From DATKDP01 sp035546335 (GTDB taxonomy: Bacteria > Acidobacteriota > Thermoanaerobaculia > Gp7-AA8), in the NCBI GenBank assembly GCA_035546335.1, contig DATKDP010000113.1, positions 1 through 64,000 on the forward strand: DNA of 64,000 nt. The letters are read 5' to 3'. Positions 7,952 through 15,998 of this stretch are shown here, piece after piece; positions within the stretch are counted from its first letter, which is position 1; each line of letters opens with the position of its first letter. The position numbers and the translations under genes were made by a program. A model generated the notes under the pieces. It saw only the letters and a program-made list of their open reading frames with translations. It did not search any database and was not told where the DNA came from.

Positions 7952-8257
7952 GAGAGAGACCTTAAAATATTCCGGATAAAAGGTTTAGCGGACTCACGCG
8001 CAGGATCGCCGAGGTCGCCAGGCTCCTTTCCTGAACAACGCGCACGCCCTTGCCTGGCTTCTCGAAGGCATGGGGCGTCATCCTGCCCGCGAACGACAAG
8101 GACGGCCGGTCTTTCCTCGCACCCCGTTCGGGGTGCGACGTTGGTGGAACATTCGCGCCTTCGTTTCCGGTGGTGTCGCTTCGCTCCACCGGCTGGAATC
8201 CTTGCATCCCTTCGGGATGAATCTCACGCTGGGGGAGGATCGGCCCCCGCAGCAAGC
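7952..8257. other. Intergenic stretch with AT-rich part and dispersed repeat
   Basis: The left 40 nt are AT-rich and adjoin the RpoN-type promoter. From about 8115 to 8230 there is a dispersed repeat: a GCACCCCGTTCGGGGTGC hairpin, then GGTGGTGTCGCTTCGCTCC and CATCCCTTCGGGATG. A related sequence is at 15541-15600. No gene is seen. Confidence 0.55.
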
Positions 8258-8980
8258 TCACCGCATCTCGAAGATGACCGAGACCGTGTACGCGAGCTCT
8301 TCGACACCCGGCTGAACGGGGACTTCCGAAGCCTGCGCTTCCATGGCCACCGTCCGGCCGTAGGGAATGGGCGGTTGTGCTGCTCCTCCCTCGGTGATCG
8401 AGATCGCTGCGCCGACGGTTCGCCCTGCCGCCCTCGCCAGCACATTCGCCTTGGCACGCGCATCCTCGAATGCGCGACGAAGACCTTCGTCGCGATGGCG
8501 TGTCTGGTCCGAAACAGTCAGAGACAGACCGGAGGCCTGGTTCACGCCGGCGTTGACCGCTGCCTGAAGAAGGCGCCCTGCATCCGCCGTGGTGCTGCGG
8601 GTCACAGTGACGTTGTTGCCCACCTGATAGCCGACGAGGATCGGCCTCCGTCCTCCCTCCTGATATTCGTGTTGCGGGAAGATCGAGAAGCTGGAGGTAC
8701 GGATCTCCTGGTCGTTCGCTCCAGCGGCTTTCAGAGCGGCGATGACGGCGGCGGTGCGGCGGTTGTTCTCCCGCACCGCGTCCTCGACGTTCATCGCCGT
8801 CGTCTGAACGCCGACGGTGAACGAAACGCGGTCGGGAGCCGCGGTGACCTTGCCGACACCGCTGACGCTGATCATGTCACCCGGGGCGGGGGCGCGCGGA
8901 GTCGGTGGTGGAGGAGTCTGCGCTGCGAGCGGATCAGGGAGAAGGATGATCAGAAGAAGCGGCAACCAAAATTTTTTCAT
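8258..8980 (-). CDS. SIMPL domain (DUF541) exported protein
   Basis: A 240-aa periplasmic or outer-membrane-associated protein. Residues 1-20 form a signal peptide (KK, then a Leu-rich core ending DPLAA), followed by a Pro-rich spacer. The SIMPL/DUF541 domain starts with ISVSGVGKVTAAPDRVSFTVG. Family members (YggE type) have been linked to oxidative-stress relief, but their biochemistry is unsettled. The start is fixed by AGGAGG 6 nt before ATGAAAAAA; the longer frame upstream is not coding. It is divergent from the ferredoxin gene. Confidence 0.92.
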   Translation of the reverse strand: MKKFWLPLLLIILLPDPLAAQTPPPPTPRAPAPGDMISVSGVGKVTAAPDRVSFTVGVQTTAMNVEDAVRENNRRTAAVIAALKAAGANDQEIRTSSFSIFPQHEYQEGGRRPILVGYQVGNNVTVTRSTTADAGRLLQAAVNAGVNQASGLSLTVSDQTRHRDEGLRRAFEDARAKANVLARAAGRTVGAAISITEGGAAQPPIPYGRTVAMEAQASEVPVQPGVEELAYTVSVIFEMR

Positions 8981-9039
8981 GATCCCTCCTGTTGATGACC
9001 ATCGCTGCTCCGCAAAGGCCGAGCCAGGTCGCGATTTCA

Positions 9040-9068
9040 TTGCGGCACCGGCATCAAACCCGTAGAAT
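9040..9068 (+). promoter_or_regulatory. Promoter of the ferredoxin gene
   Basis: TTGCGG at 9040-9045 and TAGAAT at 9063-9068 are separated by exactly 17 nt. Transcription would start about 30 nt before the ferredoxin ATG. Confidence 0.5.
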
Positions 9069-9105
9069 GCAGCGCCGCTGACTCCGAGGGAGACCGAACC
9101 GCGCA

Positions 9106-9339
9106 ATGGCAGATCCGAACGACAAAGTAGCGGGCCAGCCCGCCGGCCCGTACTACGTCGATACCCAGTGCATCGACTGCGATCTCTGCCGGGAGACGGC
9201 CCCCGCCAACTTCGTGCGCAACGACGAGGAGGGATTCTCGTACGTCTTCAAGCAGCCTGAGACTCCCGAAGAGCACGAGCTCTGTCGCGACGCGATGGAT
9301 AATTGTCCCGTCGAAGCCATCGGCAGCGACGGGAGCTGA
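9106..9339 (+). CDS. Single-cluster [4Fe-4S] ferredoxin
   Basis: A 77-aa soluble electron carrier. The cluster ligands are C22, C25 and C28 (QCIDCDLC) plus C67, followed by Pro (NCPVEAI), as in monocluster ferredoxins. C60 is an extra cysteine that could form a disulfide or a second ligand set. It has the short acidic character usual for ferredoxins. A promoter (TTGCGG-17-TAGAAT) precedes it. The partner is unknown; a flavin reductase gene lies convergently downstream. Confidence 0.9.
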   Translation: MADPNDKVAGQPAGPYYVDTQCIDCDLCRETAPANFVRNDEEGFSYVFKQPETPEEHELCRDAMDNCPVEAIGSDGS

Positions 9340-9454
9340 AACGATCCCGCCTTTCGCAGGGACGAAGGTGTCGCAGGGACGAAGCAGTGAGCCGCGAGAT
9401 GCTCCATCGGGCTTGCCCGCCTGTCGAAGGCGAACAGCTTCGTCCGGCCCGGCT

Positions 9455-9928
9455 TCACGTTTCCAATCGCCAGTACGCGCTCCGGAAATAGACGAGGGGC
9501 TGGCCTTCGTGGAGGGTCGCGTGCATCACGTCTCCGATCACGATCGAGTGATCGCCCGCCTGAACTTCCTTGTGCAGCAGACACTCGATCGTGGCGAGAG
9601 ACTCCGCCAGCAGCGGAACTCCCAGCTCTCCCCGCCGGATCGCGATTCCTGCGAACCGGTCGTCGGTTCGAGAGGCGAACTGCGCCGAGACCGCCTCCTG
9701 CGTGTCGCGAAGGATGCTGACACCGAATCGTCCTGATTGGACGATGGCCTCGAGCGTCTTGACCGACGTCTCGAGGCAGACCAGCAGCATAGGAGGATCC
9801 AACGACAGCGAGGCGAATGAAGCGACGGTCATTCCGAAGAGAATGCCCTGATGTTCGGTGGTGACGACGGTGACGCCGCACGCGAATTGTCCCATCGCCC
9901 TCCGGAAACTCGCTTCGTCGATTGCCAT
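9455..9928 (-). CDS. Flavin reductase-like (FMN-binding split barrel) protein
   Basis: A 157-aa protein of the HpaC/flavin-reductase domain family, which supplies reduced FMN or FAD to two-component monooxygenases. Typical features are FRRAMGQFACGVTVVTT, TVASFASLSLDPPMLLVCL and the closing GDHSIVIGDV with PLVYFRSAYWRL. The start at the second ATG is supported by GGAGGAG upstream; the longer frame has none. No monooxygenase partner is adjacent, so it may serve another oxygenase or act as a general flavin reductase. Confidence 0.9.
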   Translation of the reverse strand: MAIDEASFRRAMGQFACGVTVVTTEHQGILFGMTVASFASLSLDPPMLLVCLETSVKTLEAIVQSGRFGVSILRDTQEAVSAQFASRTDDRFAGIAIRRGELGVPLLAESLATIECLLHKEVQAGDHSIVIGDVMHATLHEGQPLVYFRSAYWRLET

Positions 9929-9998
9929 CAGAGTCTCCTCCGCTCCGGACTTCCGTTGTATCACAACCGCGGAGACGGGGAGAGGTCCAGCGCCCGGC

Positions 9999-10418
9999 TC
10001 AATGGGTCGTCTGATCGCTGCTCACCTGCTCCTGCCAATCCTCGGCCAGCAGAACCTCGATCAGCTCCTGAAGCTCCTCCATGTGGAATGGTTTGGTCAG
10101 CGCGGCCGTCATGTTGTTTCCCTTGGTGATCGTCAGGATGTCTCCCTTCCCCGAGGCGACGACGACCGGAGTCCGCCTCCCCTGCTGGAAATACCAGGCG
10201 ATCCACTCCTCTCCGCTCATCCCGGGAAGGTTCAGATCGAGAAGAATGAGGCGCGTGTCGGGATGGGCCTTCAGGAGCGTCATCCCTTCCACCGCCCCCG
10301 CCGCCGAGAGCACCTCGTATCCCTTTTTCTGAAGAAAGGACTTGTACAGAGCGAGGACTTCCGGATCGTCTTCGATGGCGAGAATCTTGTGATGATTCCG
10401 TAACGATGCTTCGATCAT
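9999..10418 (-). CDS. Stand-alone response-regulator receiver protein
   Basis: A 139-aa CheY-like protein with only a receiver domain. The acidic pair is D17-D18, the phospho-acceptor is D61 in LLDLNLPGMSG, the conserved Ser is in VVVASGKG, and the Lys is in ALTKPFHMEE. There is no DNA-binding or output domain, so signalling is by protein contact. A GGAGGAG site precedes the ATG. No kinase is adjacent; the GAF histidine kinase at 39593 is the only kinase in the window, and pairing them would be speculation. Confidence 0.93.
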   Translation of the reverse strand: MIEASLRNHHKILAIEDDPEVLALYKSFLQKKGYEVLSAAGAVEGMTLLKAHPDTRLILLDLNLPGMSGEEWIAWYFQQGRRTPVVVASGKGDILTITKGNNMTAALTKPFHMEELQELIEVLLAEDWQEQVSSDQTTH

Positions 10419-10502
10419 CAGCTCCTCCTCCCGGTCTGTGCCGCCAGCGATTCCATGCGAAGAGTGTTCCTACTTGTTTGCCCTCCGCCCGGGGTGCTCC
10501 TG

Positions 10503-10508
10503 TAGAAT
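10503..10508 (+). promoter_or_regulatory. -10 box (TAGAAT) close to the start codon
   Basis: An extended -10 TGTAGAAT ends 10 nt before the ATG at 10519, which lacks a Shine-Dalgarno sequence. This is one of several genes here with this leaderless-like layout. Confidence 0.5.
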
Positions 10509-10518
10509 GAAAATAACC

Positions 10519-10785
10519 ATGGGAATCGTCGCCTGGCTCGCCGCCGCAGGCCTCGCCATCGTCGTGGCTCGCATGCTTCCACAACTTCGCCCTTCCGGCT
10601 GGAAGGGAGAGACCGCCGTGGCGACCGTGATCGCTCTGCTGGCAGGACTCGTTGCCACGGCACTCGACTTCGGTGGACTCGACGAAATCGATCCGCGCGC
10701 CGTCGCCTTCGCAGCCGCCTGCGCCTTCGGTTCCATCGCCCTCGTGAGAATGGCCGTCGCCTGGCGCGCCGGCTCCCATCGATGA
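10519..10785 (+). CDS. Small membrane protein with three helices
   Basis: Function not recognised. It has 88 aa with hydrophobic segments at about 2-20, 33-52 and 63-82, and a short GWKGE polar turn after the first. The layout is similar to, but not clearly part of, the GlsB/YeaQ transglycosylase-associated family. The ATG at 10519 is chosen over the in-frame ATG at 10507, which overlaps a TAGAAT -10 box. Its end overlaps the alternative upstream ATG of the lipoprotein gene, so the two probably form one unit. Confidence 0.65.
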   Translation: MGIVAWLAAAGLAIVVARMLPQLRPSGWKGETAVATVIALLAGLVATALDFGGLDEIDPRAVAFAAACAFGSIALVRMAVAWRAGSHR

Positions 10786-10805
10786 ACGCTTCAGCGGAGG
10801 TCAGC

Positions 10806-11300
10806 GTGAGAAGAGAAGTCACCCTCCTGGTTCTCATCACTCTCGTCACTTCGGGCTGCACCGCCTACCGGCAGCAGCGGATCGGGCCCGACACAGCCGC
10901 CACACGTCCCATATCGGAGGCGCGAGCGCTGGCGCCCGACCCGGAGCTCGTCAGTCGTTTCGCGCAACAGTCGCTCGCCCTCAAACAGGCCGCGATCATC
11001 GATCAGCTCGATCTGCTGAAGACCGAGCTCGCCGGAGAGGGGAAGTACGACTGCTGTGTCATGCCGGGCTGCAGCGAATGCGTGATCAATTCCGGAGAAT
11101 GCCACTGCCGGCGGGTGATCGAGAGAGACGGTCCCTGCTGCGGTGAGTGCACGCAGGCGTGGATCGAGGGACGAGGAAACATTCCAGGCGTCGACCGCGA
11201 ACAGATCCTCGAGCATCTCGGATGCGTGCGCGAGCTCTACGAAAAGCCGGTACCGGAGGGAGAAACGGCGCCGGGGCGGATCGTCCCGCCCGCGGAGTAG
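10806..11300 (+). CDS. Cysteine-rich lipoprotein with CCxxPGCxxC motif
   Basis: A 164-aa predicted lipoprotein. The signal peptide ends in the lipobox LVTSGC, with Cys18 as the lipidation site. Past a helical spacer comes a Cys-rich module: CC at 83-84, then C89, C92, C99, C101, CC at 111-112 and C115 (CCVMPGCSEC, ECHC, CCGEC). Ten cysteines over about 35 residues suggest a metal or Fe-S site, or disulfide knots. No family name can be assigned with certainty. A GTG start is chosen because GGAGG lies 6 nt upstream and gives a compact signal peptide. Confidence 0.8.
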   Translation: MRREVTLLVLITLVTSGCTAYRQQRIGPDTAATRPISEARALAPDPELVSRFAQQSLALKQAAIIDQLDLLKTELAGEGKYDCCVMPGCSECVINSGECHCRRVIERDGPCCGECTQAWIEGRGNIPGVDREQILEHLGCVRELYEKPVPEGETAPGRIVPPAE

Positions 11301-11344
11301 CGCGGACGGGGGCTTTGCGGTGCAACGCACAGCTTTCGATCCCA

Positions 11345-11477
11345 GTCAGATCTGCCCGATGCGCACAGCCTGAAGGGGTCGGGCGTCCTCGCCCGATCGC
11401 GGCGGCGTCCCGCCGCCGCTGGCGAGTCGGGCAAATCTGACCAAGCCTGCCAGCGACGGCGGGGACGCCCGACCCCC
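11345..11477. repeat. Nested inverted repeat element
   Basis: The outer arms GTCAGATCTGCCCGA (11345-11359) and its near-complement (11427-11441) match at 14 of 15 positions. A second pair, GGGGTCGGGCGTCC and GGACGCCCGACCCC, interleaves with it at about 11375-11477. Parts recur at 19650-19700. The stretch has no gene. Confidence 0.65.
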
Positions 11478-11517
11478 TCGGAAGCTCGCTCGCGCGCACG
11501 AGAGCAGCGGCGCAGGC

Positions 11518-11523
11518 TAAACT
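11518..11523 (+). promoter_or_regulatory. -10 box (TAAACT) 7 nt before a GTG start
   Basis: TAAACT is separated by exactly 7 nt from the GTG start of the helicase gene, with no Shine-Dalgarno sequence between, which suggests a leaderless transcript. Confidence 0.5.
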
Positions 11524-11530
11524 ACCAGGC

Positions 11531-13639
11531 GTGTCGAAGATCCGAAGGTATCAGCTCAAGAGGCCCGTTCGATCCCGCCCCTACCGCGTACGATACGAAG
11601 ACGAGCTGAATCCGGCGCAGCAGGAGGTCGTCTTCGCAGGTGACGGGCCGATTCTCGTGATCGCAGGTGCGGGGAGCGGAAAAACCAGAACGCTGACTTA
11701 CCGCGTCTCGCGCCTCATCGAAGACGGCGCCGATCCGTCCGATATTCTTCTTCTGACCTTCACCAACAAGGCGGCGCGCGAGATGCTGAGTCGTGTCGAG
11801 CAGCTCGTGACCACCGACACGCGCAGCCTCTTCGGCGGCACGTTCCACTCGATCGGGAACCGTCTTCTGCGCCGCCATGCCGCGCTCCTCGGATATCGCG
11901 CCAACTTCTCGATCCTCGATGACGAGGATGCGAAGGAGATGATGGAGGCGGCGATCTCGGCATCCGGCGTCTCGACTCTCGAGAAGCGTTTTCCGAAAGG
12001 CGACGTTCTCCTCGACATCTACTCGGCGATCCTCAGCACGAAAACGCCGCTGGCGCTGCACCTAGAGAAGAACTTTCCACACTTCGCTCTCTATGTCTCC
12101 GAGATCCACGACGTCTTCGCGCGCTATCGGCGCCGGAAAAAGGAGGCGAACGCGATGGACTTCGACGATCTCCTCCTCAACTGGAAACTCCTTCTGGACG
12201 ATCACGAAGAGGTCGCGACGGCGTTGAAGACGAGATTCCGTCACATTCTCGTCGACGAATATCAGGATACGAATCTCCTCCAGGCGGAGATCGTCGACGC
12301 CATGGCCGCCGTGCGGCGCAACGTGATGGTCGTCGGCGACGACGCCCAGTCGATCTATTCCTTTCGAGGTGCGTCGTTCGAGAACATCATCACCTTTCCT
12401 CTCCGCTTTCCCGACGCCACGATTTACAAGCTCGAAACGAACTACCGCTCCACGGCGCAGATCCTCGCCCTCGCCAACGCCTCGATCGCGCAGAATCGAT
12501 TCCAGTTCCGCAAGGAGCTGACGGCCGTGCGCGGGGACGGCCCCGAGCCTGCCGTCGTCGGCGTCGACGACGTCTACGAGCAGGCCAGCTTCGTGGCTCA
12601 GCGCATCCTCGAGCTGCGTGACGAAGGAGAGAGCCTCGACGAGATCGCCGTCCTCTACCGCTCTCATTACCAGTCGCTCGAGCTGCAGATGGAGCTCTCG
12701 CGGAGGCTGATCCCGTACGAGATTCGCTCCGGTGTCCGGTTCTTCGAGCAGGCGCACATCAAGGATGTCCTCGCCTACCTCAGGATCGTCGTGAACCCTC
12801 GCGACGAGCTCTCCTGGAAAAGGGCTCTGAAGCTCTATCCGAAAGTCGGAGAGAGAACTGCAGCCGCCGTGTGGGACCATCTCGCTCACTCCGCCGACCC
12901 GGTGTCGGCGTTTCTCGACTCGTCGGCTCCAATCGCCGGGCGTGCGCCCGGCGCCAGCATCGGCCGGTTCCGCGCCATCCTCCGGCAGATATGCAGTGAT
13001 GCGATGAAGCGAAATCCTTCGGAGACGATCCGGCTGATCGTAGAGCAGGGCTACGGCGACTACGTCCGCTCTCGGTTTCCCAATGCCCAGGCACGGCTGG
13101 ACGATCTCGAACAGCTCTCTCAATACGCCCTCCGCTACGACGACGTCGAGCTCTTTCTCAATGAAGTCGCCCTGTCGAGTCCTCTCACCGGCGAAGACGT
13201 CGCGACGGTGGGCCCCGAAGACGAGAAAGTCGTGCTCTCGAGCGTTCATCAGGCCAAAGGGCTCGAGTGGAGAAACGTCTTCCTCATCTGGCTGTCGGAC
13301 GGACGCTTCCCCTCACATCGTGCGCTCCGCGTTCCAGGCGGAATCATCCGCGTCGACCGCTCGCGCATCCCGGAGGGGCTGCGGCTGATCGCCGCCGCCG
13401 ACGAGGAGCCGGCCGCAGACGCGAGCGAGGAGCCGGTGACGGAGATCGTCATTCCAGGCGAAGAAGAGGAGCGGCGGCTGTTTTACGTTGCTGTGACGAG
13501 AGCACGCCAGGAGTTGTATCTCGTGTTTCCTGTCATCGCCCGCGATCGCATGCAGCAGGACATCCTGATGGAGCCCTCGCGCTTCATCCGGGAGCTGCCC
13601 GGCGAGCTCTACGAGAAGTGGGTGATTGGCAGCGAATGA
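11531..13639 (+). CDS. UvrD/PcrA-type superfamily 1 DNA helicase
   Basis: A 702-aa ATP-dependent 3'-5' helicase for DNA repair or replication. Motifs in order: Q-motif LNPAQQEVV, Walker A IAGAGSGKT, motif Ia TFTNKAAREM, motif II DEYQDTN, motif III GDDAQSIYSFRGA, motif IV NYRS, motif V SSVHQAKGLEW, motif VI YVAVTRARQEL. It is slightly shorter than E. coli UvrD and has a short basic N-terminal extension. It starts with GTG and has a TAAACT box 7 nt upstream. It is not in an operon. PcrA versus UvrD versus Rep cannot be settled from sequence alone. Confidence 0.95.
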   Translation: MSKIRRYQLKRPVRSRPYRVRYEDELNPAQQEVVFAGDGPILVIAGAGSGKTRTLTYRVSRLIEDGADPSDILLLTFTNKAAREMLSRVEQLVTTDTRSLFGGTFHSIGNRLLRRHAALLGYRANFSILDDEDAKEMMEAAISASGVSTLEKRFPKGDVLLDIYSAILSTKTPLALHLEKNFPHFALYVSEIHDVFARYRRRKKEANAMDFDDLLLNWKLLLDDHEEVATALKTRFRHILVDEYQDTNLLQAEIVDAMAAVRRNVMVVGDDAQSIYSFRGASFENIITFPLRFPDATIYKLETNYRSTAQILALANASIAQNRFQFRKELTAVRGDGPEPAVVGVDDVYEQASFVAQRILELRDEGESLDEIAVLYRSHYQSLELQMELSRRLIPYEIRSGVRFFEQAHIKDVLAYLRIVVNPRDELSWKRALKLYPKVGERTAAAVWDHLAHSADPVSAFLDSSAPIAGRAPGASIGRFRAILRQICSDAMKRNPSETIRLIVEQGYGDYVRSRFPNAQARLDDLEQLSQYALRYDDVELFLNEVALSSPLTGEDVATVGPEDEKVVLSSVHQAKGLEWRNVFLIWLSDGRFPSHRALRVPGGIIRVDRSRIPEGLRLIAAADEEPAADASEEPVTEIVIPGEEEERRLFYVAVTRARQELYLVFPVIARDRMQQDILMEPSRFIRELPGELYEKWVIGSE

Positions 13640-13738
13640 GAGGTAGGCGCGAAGCGCGCACTCCCCGCTGGCGCACCAAAGCACGACCCCGCCGCGCCAT
13701 CGAATCCGAGCCCTCAGATCACCGTCCAGACTCCGGTC

Positions 13739-14527
13739 TCACACTCCCTGCACCAGCGGTACTAGGGGCTCGGGGGGTGCGGGCTCCGCGTCGCCCGTGC
13801 CCGAATGAACCCAGATCGAGTATTTCTGCACGACCTCGCCCGTCGGGCCTGCGGCCATGATGACGCCGTGATCGATCCAGATGGCCGTCTTGCAGAGCTC
13901 CATGATGGTCTCCATCTGGTGCGAGACGAGCATCACGGTTGCACCACTGTGATAGAACCCTTTGATTCTCTCCTGGCACCGCGTTCGAAACGACGCGTCT
14001 CCGACCGAGAGGATCTCGTCGAGCAGTACGACGTCCGCTTCGATCGCCGTAGCGATCGAGAAGGCGAGGCGCGCGACCATGCCGCTGGAGTAGGTTCGAA
14101 CCGGCTGATCGATCGATTCCGACAGGCCGGAGAAATCGATGATCTCGTCGAGCGAAGACTTCATACGGGCTCGTGACCGCCCGAGCAGGGCTCCGTTGAA
14201 GAAGATGTTCTCGCGCCCGGTGAGCTCGGGGTCGAAGCCGGTGCCGAGCTCGATCAGAGGGGCCACCGAGCCGCGAACGAGTGCGTATCCGGAAGAGGGA
14301 CTGATGATCCCGGCGGCCACGCGCATCATCGTCGATTTGCCGGCTCCGTTCGGTCCGATCAGGCCGATGCTGTCCCCCGCTTCCACCGCGAACGAAACGT
14401 CGCGGAGCGCATAGAAAAACTCCTTCTGCCTCTTCGATGTGATGCCGCGGATCACCCATTCCTTCAGGCTCGGCACCCGGTACATCGGATAGCGGACAGT
14501 CACCTCGCTGAGCTCGATCGCGTTCAT
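13739..14527 (-). CDS. Polysaccharide ABC exporter, ATP-binding subunit
   Basis: A 262-aa ATPase of the TagH/Wzt/KpsT type that powers export of lipid-linked polysaccharide across the inner membrane. Walker A is GPNGAGKST, the signature is YSSGMVARLAF, Walker B is VVLLDEILSVGD and the switch His is in MLVSHQ. There is no long C-terminal carbohydrate-binding domain, so it is of the KpsT-like short class. The permease gene lies 12 nt upstream on the same strand. The substrate is probably a surface polysaccharide. Confidence 0.94.
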   Translation of the reverse strand: MNAIELSEVTVRYPMYRVPSLKEWVIRGITSKRQKEFFYALRDVSFAVEAGDSIGLIGPNGAGKSTMMRVAAGIISPSSGYALVRGSVAPLIELGTGFDPELTGRENIFFNGALLGRSRARMKSSLDEIIDFSGLSESIDQPVRTYSSGMVARLAFSIATAIEADVVLLDEILSVGDASFRTRCQERIKGFYHSGATVMLVSHQMETIMELCKTAIWIDHGVIMAAGPTGEVVQKYSIWVHSGTGDAEPAPPEPLVPLVQGV

Positions 14528-14539
14528 CGGTGGAATCTC

Positions 14540-15400
14540 TCAGAGGTGAGGATAGAAGTTCGGCGCCAGGTGGCGGAAGGTCATCCATCCGATCAGCAGC
14601 GCCGCTGCGGCCATGATCACGGACAGGACGATGGTCTGAGGCGTCGGGATGATGCCGTAGTAGACAGGGGCCCGGAAGAGCTGCAGCAGATAGACCATCG
14701 GATTGAGCTTGATGATCCAGCGGAACTGCTCGGGAACGATCGAGATCGGATAGATGATCGGGGTCAGATACATCACCGCCGGAATCAGGGCCTTGTACAT
14801 CTCGCGCACGTCGACGAAGTAAACCGAGAGGGCAGAAAGCGCCAGGCTCAGGCCCAGCGTGAAGATCCCGAGCACGAGAAAACTGAACGGCAGGAACAGG
14901 AGCGTCGGGCGAAACGGAGCTCCGATGATCACCATGATCAAGGCGAGCGGAATCATCGACAATCCGAGGTTCGCAAGCCCGGAGATCGTCGAAGCGAGAG
15001 CGAAGATCGAGCGAGGAACGCGCACACGCTTGAGCAGGCTGCCATTCCATTCCATGCTGACCATCGACTCGATCGTCGTCTGGGCGAAAAACGCCCAGGC
15101 GACATACTGAGAAAGAAAATAGAGCGGATATAGCGGCGTCTGAAAGCGGAAGATCGCGCTGAAGATGATCACGAAGATCCCCATCAGGAGAAGGGGATGG
15201 AGCATGGTCCAGACGAATCCGATGGGCGAGCGCTTGTAGCGAATCGTCAGGTCGCGATGGACGAGGCTGACGAGCAGGTCGCGGTGCAGGACGACATCGC
15301 GCCACTCCTCGAAAAAGCCGAGTTTTTGTCCCGCGCGATTGTAGCGGGCCGGAACGGCGCCGGGTACGGCAGGCAACGGCTCGGCTGAGGCCTGGTTCAC
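14540..15400 (-). CDS. Polysaccharide ABC exporter, permease subunit
   Basis: An ABC-2 type permease (TagG/Wzm/KpsM family) of 286 aa with six predicted helices. The N-terminal amphipathic part contains RDLLVSLVHRDLTIRYKRS, which is typical of the family, and helices follow from LLLMGIFVIIF onward. It pairs with the ATPase encoded immediately downstream. A GTG start is chosen because AGGGA lies about 6 nt upstream. The longer open frame to 15589 would translate a heptanucleotide repeat array and is rejected. Confidence 0.92.
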   Translation of the reverse strand: MNQASAEPLPAVPGAVPARYNRAGQKLGFFEEWRDVVLHRDLLVSLVHRDLTIRYKRSPIGFVWTMLHPLLLMGIFVIIFSAIFRFQTPLYPLYFLSQYVAWAFFAQTTIESMVSMEWNGSLLKRVRVPRSIFALASTISGLANLGLSMIPLALIMVIIGAPFRPTLLFLPFSFLVLGIFTLGLSLALSALSVYFVDVREMYKALIPAVMYLTPIIYPISIVPEQFRWIIKLNPMVYLLQLFRAPVYYGIIPTPQTIVLSVIMAAAALLIGWMTFRHLAPNFYPHL

Positions 15401-15485
15401 GCTGATCCCTGAGGTCGTGTTGGGACGGTAGGAGCCGCCGGATTCATCGGAGGCGCATGATACAACAATCCGCTGGAGCTCTGCG

Positions 15486-15541
15486 GAAGGGTGAAGGGTG
15501 AAGGGTGAAGGGTGAAGGGTGAAGGGTGAAGGGTGAAGAGT
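15486..15541. repeat. Heptanucleotide microsatellite (GAAGGGT)n
   Basis: Seven perfect copies of GAAGGGT plus one imperfect copy, in continuous phase. Read on the other strand the unit is TTCACCC, the same unit as at 32144-32178 and, in variant form, 38655-38696. It lies upstream of the ABC permease start. Confidence 0.9.
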
Positions 15542-15753
15542 GGGGCCACCCCGAAGGGGTGACTGGAACACAGCCGATGGTGAGCGCAAGCGCCACCACC
15601 GGACTTAGGTCATCCTGAGCCTTTTCACAGCGCGCGCGCTGCGGCTGAGAGTCATGACACGAGCGGGGCGGTGGGCGAGGGATCCGCTGCCCGACGACCA
15701 GAAAACCCGCATGAACACTGGTTTGTCATTGGAAGCGAGGGGGTTGGGTGGGC

Positions 15754-15808
15754 GTGAGTGAAGGATCTGTGCTCTTGGACAGTTGCCGATCGCAGATCCT
15801 TCACTCAC
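15754..15808. repeat. Palindromic element, 16-bp arms
   Basis: GTGAGTGAAGGATCTG at 15754-15769 is perfectly complementary to 15793-15808, with a loop of 23 nt. The element continues right to a CAGGATGACGG end near 15840. It is the same family as 5992-6239 and 20224-20350. Confidence 0.8.
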
Positions 15809-15998
15809 ACACTGCCCCCGCCCTTCGTTCAGGATGACGGCAATGGTTTGCGGTGTCATTCCCTCTTCAGCGGCGCACAGCGCCGTTTTCGAGGCTCAGG
15901 ATGACGACTCTGCGCTGGCGACGGTGAGTTTCTTTCCGGACATGGTCTGTGTCCAATCAACGAGCGAACAAACCGCTCGACCCGAAAGGAGGCGACCC

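Larger units (their letters stand above)
15401..15998. other. 598-nt intergenic region filled with repeats
   Basis: It contains, left to right: a GAAGGGT array (15486-15541); a repeat related to 8115-8230 (15541-15600); a block shared in inverted orientation with 31858-32143 (15604-15720, including GCGCGCGCGCTGTGAAA on the minus strand); and a palindromic element (15754-15808) ending CAGGATGACGG. No gene is visible. The TonB gene promoter should be near its right end. Confidence 0.6.

Noticed and set aside
9961..10779. 272-codon frame across the receiver and membrane-protein genes
   Set aside because: Composition is His/Arg/Gly-rich with no recognisable domain, and it overlaps two better-supported genes with ribosome-binding sites or promoter boxes.
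15400..15589. N-terminal extension of the ABC permease to 15589
   Set aside because: It would translate the GAAGGGT microsatellite into a Leu-His-Pro-Ser repeat. A GTG with a good ribosome-binding site at 15400 fits the family start.
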